In this document: in pieces, positions 1-6,875 of the stretch
Layout: every line of letters begins with the position of its first letter
Position numbering within the stretch: the first letter of the stretch is position 1
Assembly: GCA_964522095.1 (NCBI GenBank)
Contig: CAZFSO010000086.1
Location: forward strand, 1-9,633
Origin: UBA6054 sp964522095
Lineage (GTDB): Bacteria; Planctomycetota; Phycisphaerae; Phycisphaerales; UBA1924
Direction of reading: 5' to 3'
DNA length: 9,633 nucleotides
Made by a program: the position numbers and the translations under genes
Notes under the pieces: model-generated
The model's input: only the letters and a program-made list of their open reading frames with translations
Told to the model about the DNA's origin: nothing
The model's database searches: none

Positions 1-1
1 G

Positions 2-295
2 GCCGTCGGCTGGCGCGAGCACCGCCTGGCCGAGGAGGCCCACGAACTGCTGGCCTTGGGCAAGGAACTGCACGACCGGGCGGCCACGGCGTTCGAGCAC
101 GCCGCCAAACTCGGCGACTCGATCCGCCAGAGCGTCGAGCGCTACAACCGCCTCGTCGGCTCGATCGACTCACGCCTGATGCCGACGCTCAAGCGGTTCG
201 AGTCGGCGGGCGCGGGCAGCGGCAAGGCGCTGACGGAGGCCCAGCCGGTGGTGGTCGAGCCGCGCGCGATGCTGGCGGGCGAGGGTGACGGGTGA
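2..295 (+). CDS. rmuC: DNA recombination protein RmuC, C-terminal part (5' end outside window)
   Basis: This reading frame is open from the first bases of the window and stops at TGA 293-295, so only the last 97 residues are present. The segment VGWREHRLAEEAHELLALGK, followed by the AKLGDSIRQSVERYNRLVGS and IDSRLMPTLKRFE stretches, matches the C-terminal helical end of RmuC proteins (in many members, 'YGWRQE..A.NA.EI..LG.ELYERL...LG..L...V..YN..VGSLE.RVL...R.F'). RmuC proteins have an N-terminal membrane anchor and coiled coil followed by a nuclease-like core, and they limit recombination at inverted repeats. Those upstream domains are not in the window. The last ~25 residues, with a PVVVEPRAML stretch, form a loose tail as is usual for the family. 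The next gene starts on a GTG that overlaps the stop codon, suggesting co-transcription and coupling. Family assignment is fairly sure from the motif alone. Confidence 0.83.
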   Translation, partial: AVGWREHRLAEEAHELLALGKELHDRAATAFEHAAKLGDSIRQSVERYNRLVGSIDSRLMPTLKRFESAGAGSGKALTEAQPVVVEPRAMLAGEGDG

Positions 296-951
296 GGCGG
301 CTGCGGCCGCGTGCGCTCGTCCGGTTGGTCGCGGCGGCGGTGATCGCCCTGGCGGCTGCGGGCTGGATGGCCACAGCATTGACCACCCACGAGCACGGAT
401 ACTTGGAGTGCCGATTCTTGGCCAGGCCGACTCGTGACCTCATACAGATCGAGCAACTCCCCGAGGGCCACCCGGGTTGCATGGTGGTTTATGCCAGTTG
501 GATATCGACCACGACCAGTTATGGCCTTTACGAGTTTTCGTACCCGGAGGAGGAGGGCGCCCGGAAAGGGCCGGCGCCGCGCTGGATCGTTGAGATCGCC
601 GAAAGGAATGCGGAGGACACGATGCGGACCGAGGTCGGATGGCCCCTCCGCTTCGCGCGCGTTGAGCACGTGTTCGACGACCTGTCGACGATGTGCGAGC
701 CTCTGCTGAACATGCACGGCGTCCTGTGGGTCGGGCCGGTCCCCCTCAGCACGCGTCCGCTGTTCCCGGGGTTCCTGCTGCTGATCGCGGCGGCGTATGG
801 CGTGCTGCTTTCCGGAGAGAGCCTGCTGCGCATCCCAAGCCGCGTCCGAACACGGCGGCGCCGGGACCGCGGGTGCTGCACCGCCTGCGGCTACGACCAG
901 AATGGATTGTCGGGGGCCGTGTGTCCGGAATGCGGGGTGGCGGGTGATTGA
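292..951 (+). CDS. Membrane protein with C-terminal CPECG zinc ribbon (planctomycete-type, function unknown)
   Basis: A 219-residue protein starting on GTG 292, which overlaps the rmuC stop (GTGA). Visible order: Arg-rich start; hydrophobic helix about residues 10-31; an extracytoplasmic domain about 32-152 containing a GWPLRF motif (116-121); a second hydrophobic helix about 157-175 after a TRPLFPGF motif; an Arg-rich stretch (184-193); and a cytoplasmic zinc ribbon with C196-x2-C199GYD and C211-PE-C214G. I recall this architecture (GWPLR core, 'plwPGF' helix, CxxCGYDL...CPECG tail) as a frequent uncharacterised paralogous family in Planctomycetota. No enzymatic motif is visible, and the role is unknown. 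The zinc ribbon suggests nucleic-acid or protein contact on the cytoplasmic face, but that is inference. Codons such as GTT, TAT, TTT and AGT are much commoner here than in ftsH or the transsulfuration genes, which fits weak expression, fast evolution or separate ancestry. The next gene overlaps it by 8 bases. Confidence 0.8.
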   Translation: MRRLRPRALVRLVAAAVIALAAAGWMATALTTHEHGYLECRFLARPTRDLIQIEQLPEGHPGCMVVYASWISTTTSYGLYEFSYPEEEGARKGPAPRWIVEIAERNAEDTMRTEVGWPLRFARVEHVFDDLSTMCEPLLNMHGVLWVGPVPLSTRPLFPGFLLLIAAAYGVLLSGESLLRIPSRVRTRRRRDRGCCTACGYDQNGLSGAVCPECGVAGD

Positions 952-1738
952 GAGCCTTCCGCTCATAGCAGGGCTTGTGATGCTGCTGCTCGCCCTTCGG
1001 AGCTGGTCGAGGCGTCCTGACCGCTACGCGAGCGACGGTCAGGTTCTCCGGGTGATGGCATCGCTCTCGATTGCCGCGGTCGTGTTCGGCACAGTTGTGC
1101 TGATCTCGATCGGTCTCGTCGACCCGACAGCCGCTAGCGGGCCGACCTTGTTCAGGGGTGCGGGATGGGTCCTGGCCACGATCGCGTCCGGGTTCCTTTG
1201 CCTCTGGCCCGTGGCTTGGCGCGTCGCCCGTACGGGGCTGCCTCCGGTTTCGGTCCTGTGGGGCGCGTCCGCGTGCGTGCTGGCAGGGACATGCCGGCTG
1301 TTGGGGATGTTTATCAACCTGGCGTCAGGCATCGTGGACATCCCGCTGGACGGGCTGCTGTTGCTCTTCGGCGGGCTGGGCGTGCTGGAACGCAGCAGCG
1401 GGTGGCGGAGATGTGTCACCGTGATCTGGGGGCTGGTGGGCCTCGTGGGCATCCTCTGCACCGGAGCGGCCGTGCTCAGCGCGGGCGGCACTGGACCAGT
1501 CCTCCGAGCGGGCACGTCGGAACTTGAAAGTCACGGCCTGATCGCGATGGTCGGCACCGTGGCCGGGCTGGTCGGGCTGACCCTTTCTGCATTGCTGGGC
1601 GGTTCGTCAGCACGAGCCTGGTGCGGCGGGCGACCCGGCATTGCCTGCGACGGGTGCGGGTACGACTTCCGTGGGCTGGGAGTGGATATGGCTTGCCCGG
1701 AGTGCGGGGCGACGCACATTCAGCGGCACGACGAGTGA
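944..1738 (+). CDS. Multi-pass membrane protein with C-terminal zinc ribbon (function unknown)
   Basis: A 264-residue protein. The frame is open further upstream, but the chosen start is GTG 944, which overlaps the preceding stop (GTGATTGA) and puts a hydrophobic N-terminus first; the region upstream of it codes for the previous gene's zinc ribbon in another frame. About seven hydrophobic segments are visible, near residues 4-19, 37-58, 73-93, 103-120, 133-149, 158-180 and 198-219. A C-terminal cytoplasmic zinc ribbon follows, with C235-x2-C238GYDFRGL and C251-PE-C254G, ending in a short polar tail. The ribbon matches that of the gene just upstream, although the membrane parts are unrelated by eye. 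No catalytic motif is seen, so no function is proposed. The overlap suggests translational coupling with the upstream protein and possibly a shared complex. ATG 980 (codon 13) is a less likely alternative start. Confidence 0.75.
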   Translation: MIESLPLIAGLVMLLLALRSWSRRPDRYASDGQVLRVMASLSIAAVVFGTVVLISIGLVDPTAASGPTLFRGAGWVLATIASGFLCLWPVAWRVARTGLPPVSVLWGASACVLAGTCRLLGMFINLASGIVDIPLDGLLLLFGGLGVLERSSGWRRCVTVIWGLVGLVGILCTGAAVLSAGGTGPVLRAGTSELESHGLIAMVGTVAGLVGLTLSALLGGSSARAWCGGRPGIACDGCGYDFRGLGVDMACPECGATHIQRHDE

Positions 1739-1776
1739 CACAGACGGGTCACGTGGGGGAAGGCGGGCGGGAGTCA

Positions 1777-1790
1777 GTTCTGGGGAGAAC
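1777..1790. promoter_or_regulatory. Perfect GTTCT-N4-AGAAC palindrome, possible operator
   Basis: The spacer between the zinc-ribbon gene and ftsH contains GTTCT (1777-1781), GGGG, AGAAC (1786-1790), a perfect 5-bp inverted repeat. It lies about 200 bases upstream of the ftsH start and about 90 bases upstream of the only plausible -10 box. It could be an operator or a short hairpin. It has no following T-tract, so it does not look like a terminator. Chance occurrence cannot be excluded from one copy. Confidence 0.2.
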
Positions 1791-1875
1791 CGTGCATTGC
1801 GCCTCCCGGCGTGATCCGGGCCGGGGCTGGCGGCGTATGAGGCGTGTTCGGGGGCGGGCGTTGGTCGCGTGACCC

Positions 1876-1881
1876 TAGAAT
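1876..1881 (+). promoter_or_regulatory. Candidate -10 box for ftsH
   Basis: TAGAAT at 1876-1881 matches 5 of 6 bases of the sigma-70 -10 consensus in a region that is otherwise extremely GC-rich. No convincing -35 hexamer is present at 16-18 bases upstream (that region reads mostly G). If used, it would give a leader of about 100 bases before the ftsH start. The rest of the 1739-1991 spacer holds nothing else I can name. Weak evidence. Confidence 0.3.
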
Positions 1882-1981
1882 CGGACAGATCGGCGGGTTT
1901 GCGGGCGTCGCGACGCCGGCGCGGGGCTGTTCGGGCCAACGCGGCGGGAGTCGCGCCCGGATCCGGCCGATCCTTCGGACC

Positions 1982-1986
1982 AGGAG
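1982..1986 (+). promoter_or_regulatory. Ribosome binding site deciding the ftsH start
   Basis: AGGAG lies 5 bases before ATG 1992. The ftsH frame stays open upstream to 1869, but the extension has no comparable Shine-Dalgarno sequence and codes for an Arg/Ala-rich stretch unlike FtsH, so ATG 1992 is preferred. Confidence 0.7.
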
Positions 1987-1991
1987 CCATC

Positions 1992-4031
1992 ATGGCGGAT
2001 GAGCAGAAGCAGCGTGCCAAGAACGGCAAGAACCAGGCCAAGGGCCCCGCGAAAGGGTCCAAGGGCGGCTCCGGCGGCAAGCCGGGGCCGGGACAGGCGC
2101 CCGCGTCCAAGGGGATGATGGGCGTCGTGCTGGCCTTGCTGATGCTGGTGACGCTGGGCATGTTCCTGACCACCGCGCAGCGGGGCCGGGAGATCACCCT
2201 CGACCAGTTCACGACCTACTACACCGAAGGGCACATCGTGCCCGACAGCGTCGTTCTCAAGGAGAACGCGATCCTCGCCTCGCTGGTCCAGCCGGAGGTC
2301 TCCGAGCAGGCCCAACTGGTCCGCGTGCCCGTCACGGCCTACGCCCGCGAGACCGTCAGCGACCAACTCTTCGAACTGACCGGCAACCGCGTCAAGCAGC
2401 GCCCGCAGTCCGGCTGGCTGAACTTCGTGTGGTTCTTCGGGCCGGTGCTGCTGGTGATGATGATCCTGTGGTTCCTGATCGCGCGGGGCATGCGGGCCGC
2501 GGGCGGCGGGGCCGGCGGCATGCTCGGCTCGTTCGGCAAGTCGCGCCACCGCACCCTGACCAAGGAGATGACCGGCATCACCTTCAAGGACGTGGCCGGC
2601 ATCGAGGAGGCCAAGGACGAGGTCACCGAGATCATCGAGTTCCTCAAGAACCCCAAGCGCTTCACCCGCCTGGGCGGGCGCATCCCCCGCGGCGTGCTGC
2701 TGTCTGGCAGCCCCGGCTGCGGCAAGACGCTGCTGGCCAAAGCCATCGCCGGCGAGGCCGACGTGCCCTTCTTCTCGATCTCCGGCTCGGACTTCGTGGA
2801 GATGTTCGTCGGCGTGGGCGCGAGCCGCGTGCGCGACCTGTTCAAGCAGGCCAAGGAGTCCTCGCCCTGCATCATCTTCCTGGACGAGATCGACGCGGTC
2901 GGGCGCCGGCGCGGGTCGGGCTTCAGCCAGGGCGGGCACGACGAGCGTGAGCAGACCCTCAACGCCATCCTGGTCGAGATGGACGGCTTCGGCTCGGGCG
3001 ACGGCGTCATCGTGATCGCCGCGACCAACCGCCCCGACGTCCTCGACCCGGCGCTGATCCGCCCGGGACGCTTCGACCGCCAGATCGCGGTGCCGCTGCC
3101 CGACGTCAAGGGGCGCCTTGAGATCATCAAGGTCCACGCCAAGAAGGTCAAACTCGGCCCGAACGTGGACCTGGAGAAGATCGCCCGCGGCACGCCGATG
3201 TTCTCGGGCGCCGACCTGGCCGCGATCATCAACGAGGCCGCCATCGGCGCGACGATGCAGAACAAGGACTTCATCGAGCACGAGGACCTCGAGGAGGCCC
3301 GCGACAAGGTCAAGTTCGGCCGCGCCAACCGCAGCCGCGTGCGCGAAAAGGACGAGAACAAACTCGTCGCCTACCACGAGGCCGGCCACGCCGTGCTCCA
3401 GGCGCTGCTCAAGGACGCGGACCCCCTGCACAAGGTCACCATCATCCCCCGCGGCGACTCGGGCGGCGCGACCTTCAGCCTGCCCGAGAAGGACCGCATG
3501 GGCTACAGCCTCAAGTGGCTGCTGGCCACCATGCGGGTCGTCTGCGGCGGGCGCATCGCCGAGGAGAAGGCGATGAACGACGTGTCCAGCGGCGCGTCGC
3601 AGGACATCCGCCAGATCACCGCCATCGCCCGCGCCATGATCCTCGACTGGGGCATGTCGCCCAAACTCGGCTTCATCAGTTACAGCGGCCAGGACACCCG
3701 CGAGACCTTCGTCCCCGAGCGCGACTACTCCGAGCACACCGCACGGATCATCGACGAGGAGGTCAAGCGCCTCACGAGCGAGGCCTTCGACGACGCCAAG
3801 CGCATGCTCGACGAGCACTGGGACAAGGTCGTCGCCGTCGCAGAGGCGCTGCTCAAGCACGAGACGCTCACCGCCGACGAGGTCCACAAGATCATGCGCG
3901 GCGAGGAACTGGTCAAGCCCACCGTGGCCGACCTGCTCAGCGCCGACCGCGCACGGTCCAAGTCGGCCGCGAAGGTCTCCGACGACCCCGAGCCCGAGCC
4001 GCCCGCCGGGGCCCTGCCCGACCCGGCGTAA
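1992..4031 (+). CDS. ftsH: ATP-dependent zinc metalloprotease FtsH
   Basis: A 679-residue membrane-anchored AAA+ protease that unfolds and degrades misassembled membrane proteins and short-lived cytoplasmic regulators as a hexamer. Order: a Lys/Gly/Pro-rich cytoplasmic extension (1-40); membrane helix 1 (about 42-62); periplasmic domain (63-143); membrane helix 2 (about 144-164); AAA+ module with Walker A GSPGCGKT (239-246), pore motif FVGVGA (272-277), Walker B IIFLDEID (294-301) and the second region of homology with arginine fingers R357 and R360 in ALIRPGRFDR; then the M41 protease with HEAGH (462-466, zinc ligands H462 and H466, catalytic E463) and the third ligand D538 in SGASQD. All catalytic residues are present and length is normal. 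Walker A is a variant of the common GPPGTGKT. The Pro/Glu-rich C-terminal tail (about 663-679) is family-typical. It has its own likely promoter and an intrinsic terminator. Planctomycetes often carry several FtsH copies, so it need not be the only one. Confidence 0.97.
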   Translation: MADEQKQRAKNGKNQAKGPAKGSKGGSGGKPGPGQAPASKGMMGVVLALLMLVTLGMFLTTAQRGREITLDQFTTYYTEGHIVPDSVVLKENAILASLVQPEVSEQAQLVRVPVTAYARETVSDQLFELTGNRVKQRPQSGWLNFVWFFGPVLLVMMILWFLIARGMRAAGGGAGGMLGSFGKSRHRTLTKEMTGITFKDVAGIEEAKDEVTEIIEFLKNPKRFTRLGGRIPRGVLLSGSPGCGKTLLAKAIAGEADVPFFSISGSDFVEMFVGVGASRVRDLFKQAKESSPCIIFLDEIDAVGRRRGSGFSQGGHDEREQTLNAILVEMDGFGSGDGVIVIAATNRPDVLDPALIRPGRFDRQIAVPLPDVKGRLEIIKVHAKKVKLGPNVDLEKIARGTPMFSGADLAAIINEAAIGATMQNKDFIEHEDLEEARDKVKFGRANRSRVREKDENKLVAYHEAGHAVLQALLKDADPLHKVTIIPRGDSGGATFSLPEKDRMGYSLKWLLATMRVVCGGRIAEEKAMNDVSSGASQDIRQITAIARAMILDWGMSPKLGFISYSGQDTRETFVPERDYSEHTARIIDEEVKRLTSEAFDDAKRMLDEHWDKVVAVAEALLKHETLTADEVHKIMRGEELVKPTVADLLSADRARSKSAAKVSDDPEPEPPAGALPDPA

Positions 4032-4052
4032 GCGCCCAGACCGCACGCCCCC

Positions 4053-4085
4053 AAAGCCCGCTCCCCCGTGGAGCGGGCTTTTTTT
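4053..4085 (+). terminator. Intrinsic terminator of ftsH
   Basis: AAAGCCCGCTC (4053-4063) pairs perfectly with GAGCGGGCTTT (4071-4081); an extra C4064-G4070 pair leaves a 5-nt loop. The stem runs into seven T residues (4079-4085). It lies 22 bases after the ftsH stop and so separates ftsH from the transsulfuration genes. This is a textbook rho-independent terminator. Confidence 0.92.
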
Positions 4086-4153
4086 CGGGCATTTCCGACG
4101 GCCTCCGCTCGGTCGACGGGGGGAAGGCGTCGCCGGGGCCACCTATCCTCCCC

Positions 4154-4180
4154 GCGGGCGCGCGCCGCGACGACGCCCGC
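4154..4180 (+). other. Hairpin in the cystathionine beta-synthase leader
   Basis: GCGGGCG (4154-4160) can pair with CGCCCGC (4174-4180) across a 13-nt loop that ends 2 bases before the GGAGGG ribosome binding site. A role in controlling translation is possible, but such stems arise easily in GC-rich DNA. I could not recognise any known SAM, SAH or other sulfur riboswitch in 4086-4195. Confidence 0.25.
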
Positions 4181-4182
4181 TC

Positions 4183-4188
4183 GGAGGG
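4183..4188 (+). promoter_or_regulatory. Ribosome binding site supporting a TTG start
   Basis: GGAGGG ends 7 bases before TTG 4196 and 13 bases before the in-frame GTG 4202. The spacing favours the rarer TTG codon as the start. The protein family alignment (ILEAIGNTPLVRLN close to the N-terminus) does not separate the two, because they differ by only two residues. Confidence 0.6.
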
Positions 4189-4195
4189 AACCCGC

Positions 4196-5578
4196 TTGGA
4201 CGTGAAGAACAGCATCCTCGAAGCCATCGGCAACACGCCGCTCGTCCGCCTGAACAAGGTCGTCGAGCCCGGCTCGGCCGAGGTCTACGCCAAGTGCGAG
4301 TTCATGAACCCCGCCGGCTCCATCAAGGACCGCATGGCGTGGTACATCATCGACCAGGCGGAGAAGAACGGCCTGCTCAAGCCCGGCGGGACCATCGTCG
4401 AGAACACCAGCGGCAACACCGGCATGGGCGCCGCCATGGCCGCCGCAGCCAAGGGCTACAAGGCCGTCTTCACCATGCCCGACAAGATGAGCAAGGAGAA
4501 GATCGACGGCCTGCGCGCCTTCGGGGCCCAGGTCATCATCACCCCCACCGACGTGCCCGGCGACTCCCCGGACCACTACGTCAACGTCGCCAAGCGCGTC
4601 GCCGACGAGACCCCCGGCTCGTTCTACCTCGACCAGTACCACAGCCAGTGGAACATCGAGGCCCACGAGAAACTCACCGGCGAGGAGATCTACCGCCAGA
4701 CCGACGGCGGCCAGGTCGACGCCGTCGTCGCGGGCACCGGCACCGGCGGGACCATCTCCGGCATCGGACGCTGCTTCAAGCGCCACGGTTCCGGGGCCCG
4801 CATCGTCGGCGTCGACCCCCTGGGCTCGGTCCACTACTCCGTCTTCCACACCGGCGAGCCCAGCACGCCCTACGTCTACAAGGTCGAGGGCCTGGGCGAG
4901 GACATCGTCTGCCGCGCCTTCGACCCCTCCGTCGTCGACGAGATGCACCAGGTCAACGACTACGAGTGCTTCACCATGGCCCGCAGGCTCGTCCGCGAGG
5001 AGGGCCTGTTCTGCGGCGGCTCCTCCGGAGGCATGGTCCACGTCGCCTGCCGCCTGGCCAGGGAGATGGGGCCGGGCAAGAAGATCGTCGTGATCCTGCC
5101 CGACTCGGGCACCCGCTACGTGACCAAGTACCTCGACGACTCGTGGATGCGCATGCACGGGTTCCTGGAGGAGCCGCGCGGGCTGGGCCTGATCGAGGAC
5201 ATGCTCGGCGCCTCGCGCGCCGTGGTCACCGCGAAGGAGTCCGACACCGTCGCCACCGTCATCGGCCTGCTGCGCGACCACGGCATCTCCCAGGTCCCCG
5301 TGACCGACGACGACGGCAAGCCCGCCGGGCTCGTCCACGAGATCGACATCCTCCGCGGCCTGCAGCGCGGCGTCGTCCACGCAGACTCGCCCGTCAAGGC
5401 GGTCGAGAACAAACTCGGCGGCATCGTGCACCCCAAGGCACGCGTCGAGGAGCTGTACGGCATCTTCGCGGCCGAGCAGGCCGCCATCGTCATGAACGAG
5501 GGCCGCGTCGTCGGCGTCCTCAGCGAGATCGACCTGATCGAGCACCTGGCCAGCCGCAACCAGCCGGCCGGCGTGTGA
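4196..5578 (+). CDS. cbs: Cystathionine beta-synthase with C-terminal CBS-domain pair
   Basis: A 460-residue PLP enzyme expected to condense homocysteine and serine into cystathionine, the first step of reverse transsulfuration. Residues 1-320 are the fold-type II PLP domain: IGNTPLVRL (11-19), PLP lysine K44 in GSIKDR, TSGNTG (71-76, equivalent to the human CBS substrate loop with N149), the phosphate loop GTGTGGT (180-186), and CGGSSGG (273-279) whose first serine should contact the pyridine nitrogen. The LPDSGTRYVTKYLDDSWM stretch is typical of CBS rather than plain cysteine synthase. Residues about 334-393 and 394-452 form two CBS domains, which in related enzymes bind adenosyl ligands such as SAM or AMP. 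The heme-binding N-terminus of animal enzymes is absent. The neighbour is cystathionine gamma-lyase, supporting the pathway call. Preference for O-acetylserine or side production of H2S is possible and cannot be excluded from sequence. Confidence 0.92.
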   Translation: MDVKNSILEAIGNTPLVRLNKVVEPGSAEVYAKCEFMNPAGSIKDRMAWYIIDQAEKNGLLKPGGTIVENTSGNTGMGAAMAAAAKGYKAVFTMPDKMSKEKIDGLRAFGAQVIITPTDVPGDSPDHYVNVAKRVADETPGSFYLDQYHSQWNIEAHEKLTGEEIYRQTDGGQVDAVVAGTGTGGTISGIGRCFKRHGSGARIVGVDPLGSVHYSVFHTGEPSTPYVYKVEGLGEDIVCRAFDPSVVDEMHQVNDYECFTMARRLVREEGLFCGGSSGGMVHVACRLAREMGPGKKIVVILPDSGTRYVTKYLDDSWMRMHGFLEEPRGLGLIEDMLGASRAVVTAKESDTVATVIGLLRDHGISQVPVTDDDGKPAGLVHEIDILRGLQRGVVHADSPVKAVENKLGGIVHPKARVEELYGIFAAEQAAIVMNEGRVVGVLSEIDLIEHLASRNQPAGV

Positions 5579-5584
5579 GTCCTA

Positions 5585-5642
5585 GGTAGGACGGGCTTCC
5601 AGCCCGTCTGTCTTTCTTGACGGGCTGGAAGCCCGTCCCACC
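5585..5642. repeat. REPIN-like element: two inverted palindromic repeats
   Basis: Two 24-nt arms (5585-5608 and 5619-5642) are reverse complements except for one position and flank a 10-nt T-rich spacer. Each arm contains its own 19-nt hairpin: GACGGGCT-TCC-AGCCCGTC at 5590-5608 and GACGGGCT-GGA-AGCCCGTC at 5619-5637, each an 8-bp stem with a 3-nt loop. The left arm has GTAG (5586-5589) just before the hairpin; the right arm read on the other strand has GTGG there. This is the layout of REP/REPIN elements. It fills most of the 87-base gap between the two transsulfuration genes and could also act as an attenuating or mRNA-stabilising structure. Another diverged copy lies at 7060-7078. Confidence 0.7.
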
Positions 5643-5665
5643 AAGTCAAGAACAGAAAGCCGCTC

Positions 5666-6826
5666 ATGCACACCACCCCCAACCACGGCTTCGGCACCCG
5701 CGCCATCCACGCCGGGCAGGCGCCCGACCCCTCCACCGGCGCGATCTGCGTGCCGATCTACCAGACCTCGACCTTCGTCCAGAAGTCGCCGGGCGTGATC
5801 GTCGAGGAGTACGACTACTCCCGGGCCGCCAACCCGACGCGCAAGGCCTTCGAGGACAACGTCGCCAGCCTGGAGGGCGGGCGGTTCGGCCTGGCCTTCT
5901 CGTCCGGCGTGGCCGCGACCGGCGTCGTGCTCCACCTGCTCAGCGCGGGCGACCACGTGGTGCTCTGCGACGACGTGTACGGCGGGACCAACCGCCTCTT
6001 CCACCGCGTCTTCGCCCAACTCGGCATCGAGATCACCCTCGTCGACATGACCGACCTCGACGCCACCCGCGCCGCCTTCCGCCCGAACACGAAACTCGCC
6101 TGGGTCGAGACGCCGACCAACCCCATGCTCAAGATCGTCGACATCGAGAAGGTGGCCGCGATCGCCAAGGAGCGCGGGGCCATCACGGCCGTCGACAACA
6201 CCTTCTGCTCGCCGTACCTTCAGAACCCGCTGTCGCTCGGCGCCGACGTCGTCTGCCACTCGACCACCAAGTACATCGGCGGGCACTCCGACGCCATCGG
6301 CGGCGTGCTGGTCACCAACGACGAGGACCTCTTCCGACGCATGAAGTTCGTCCAGTTGTCCGAGGGCGCCGTCCCCGGCATCCAGGAATGCTTCCTCTTC
6401 CTGCGCTCCACCAAGACCCTCCACGTCCGCATGGACCGCCACTGCGCCAACGCCATGGCCGTCGCCCGCCACCTCGAAGCCCACCCCAGGGTCGACCGCG
6501 TCATCTACCCCGGCCTGGAGAGCCACCCCCAGCACGCCGTCGCGAAGAAGCAGATGCGCCGCGGCTTCGGCGGCATGGTCACCGTCTACCTCAAGGGGGG
6601 CCTCGACGAGTCCCGCGCCATGCTCGAGAAGGTCCGAATCTTCGCCCTGGCCGAGTCTCTCGGCGGCGTCGAGTCCCTCATCGAACACCCCGCCATCATG
6701 ACCCACGCCTCCGTCCCCGCCGACCAGCGCCAGAAACTCGGCATCGCCGACAACCTCATCCGCCTGAGCGTCGGCATCGAGGACGCCGAGGACCTGATCG
6801 CCGACCTGGACCAAGCCATTGGGTAA
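5666..6826 (+). CDS. cgl: Cystathionine gamma-lyase (Cys/Met metabolism PLP enzyme)
   Basis: A 386-residue fold-type I PLP enzyme, predicted to split cystathionine into cysteine, 2-oxobutyrate and ammonia, completing reverse transsulfuration after the upstream synthase. Family residues are all visible: YSR (51-53, phosphate contact from the neighbouring subunit, like human Y60/R62), Y105 stacking on PLP, ETPTNP with N152, D177 in AVDNTF, and PLP lysine K202 in STTKYIGGHSD (S199 and T201 also conserved). SLGGVES with E336 and R366 in LIRLSVGIED are also present. The C-terminal part (FALAESLGG.ESL.E.PAIMTHASV...LGI.D.LIRLSVG) closely follows animal and bacterial gamma-lyases. Gamma-synthase (MetB) or O-acyl-homoserine sulfhydrylase activity is the main alternative, since these are hard to tell apart by sequence, but the adjacent CBS gene favours the lyase. 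ATG 5666 has only a weak upstream AGAAAG; coupling to the synthase through the REPIN-containing 87-base gap is plausible. Confidence 0.88.
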   Translation: MHTTPNHGFGTRAIHAGQAPDPSTGAICVPIYQTSTFVQKSPGVIVEEYDYSRAANPTRKAFEDNVASLEGGRFGLAFSSGVAATGVVLHLLSAGDHVVLCDDVYGGTNRLFHRVFAQLGIEITLVDMTDLDATRAAFRPNTKLAWVETPTNPMLKIVDIEKVAAIAKERGAITAVDNTFCSPYLQNPLSLGADVVCHSTTKYIGGHSDAIGGVLVTNDEDLFRRMKFVQLSEGAVPGIQECFLFLRSTKTLHVRMDRHCANAMAVARHLEAHPRVDRVIYPGLESHPQHAVAKKQMRRGFGGMVTVYLKGGLDESRAMLEKVRIFALAESLGGVESLIEHPAIMTHASVPADQRQKLGIADNLIRLSVGIEDAEDLIADLDQAIG

Positions 6827-6875
6827 GCGACCCCCATTCGGGGCCTGGTAACCCGGGATCACGGACTGCTTCTGC

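Noticed and set aside
797..943. Upstream extension of the second zinc-ribbon gene to ATG 797
   Set aside because: It would overlap 150 bases of the preceding gene, including its zinc ribbon, and adds a polar non-homologous stretch; GTG 944 overlaps the stop and starts a hydrophobic N-terminus.
1875..4142. Very long open frame on the minus strand opposite ftsH (755 codons)
   Set aside because: It is the shadow of a high-GC gene: its protein is Asp/Gly/Ala/Val-biased low complexity with no motifs, while ftsH on the other strand is unmistakable.
4086..4195. SAM, SAH or other sulfur-related riboswitch before cystathionine beta-synthase
   Set aside because: The leader is only about 110 bases, very GC-rich, and shows no conserved core I recognise; only a simple hairpin is visible.
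3725..5545. Long minus-strand open frame opposite the ftsH end and cystathionine beta-synthase (606 codons)
   Set aside because: It crosses the ftsH terminator and has the same antisense composition bias; no recognisable domain.
5582..6862. Minus-strand open frame opposite cystathionine gamma-lyase (426 codons)
   Set aside because: Antisense shadow of a well-recognised PLP enzyme; its start falls in repeat and hairpin DNA.
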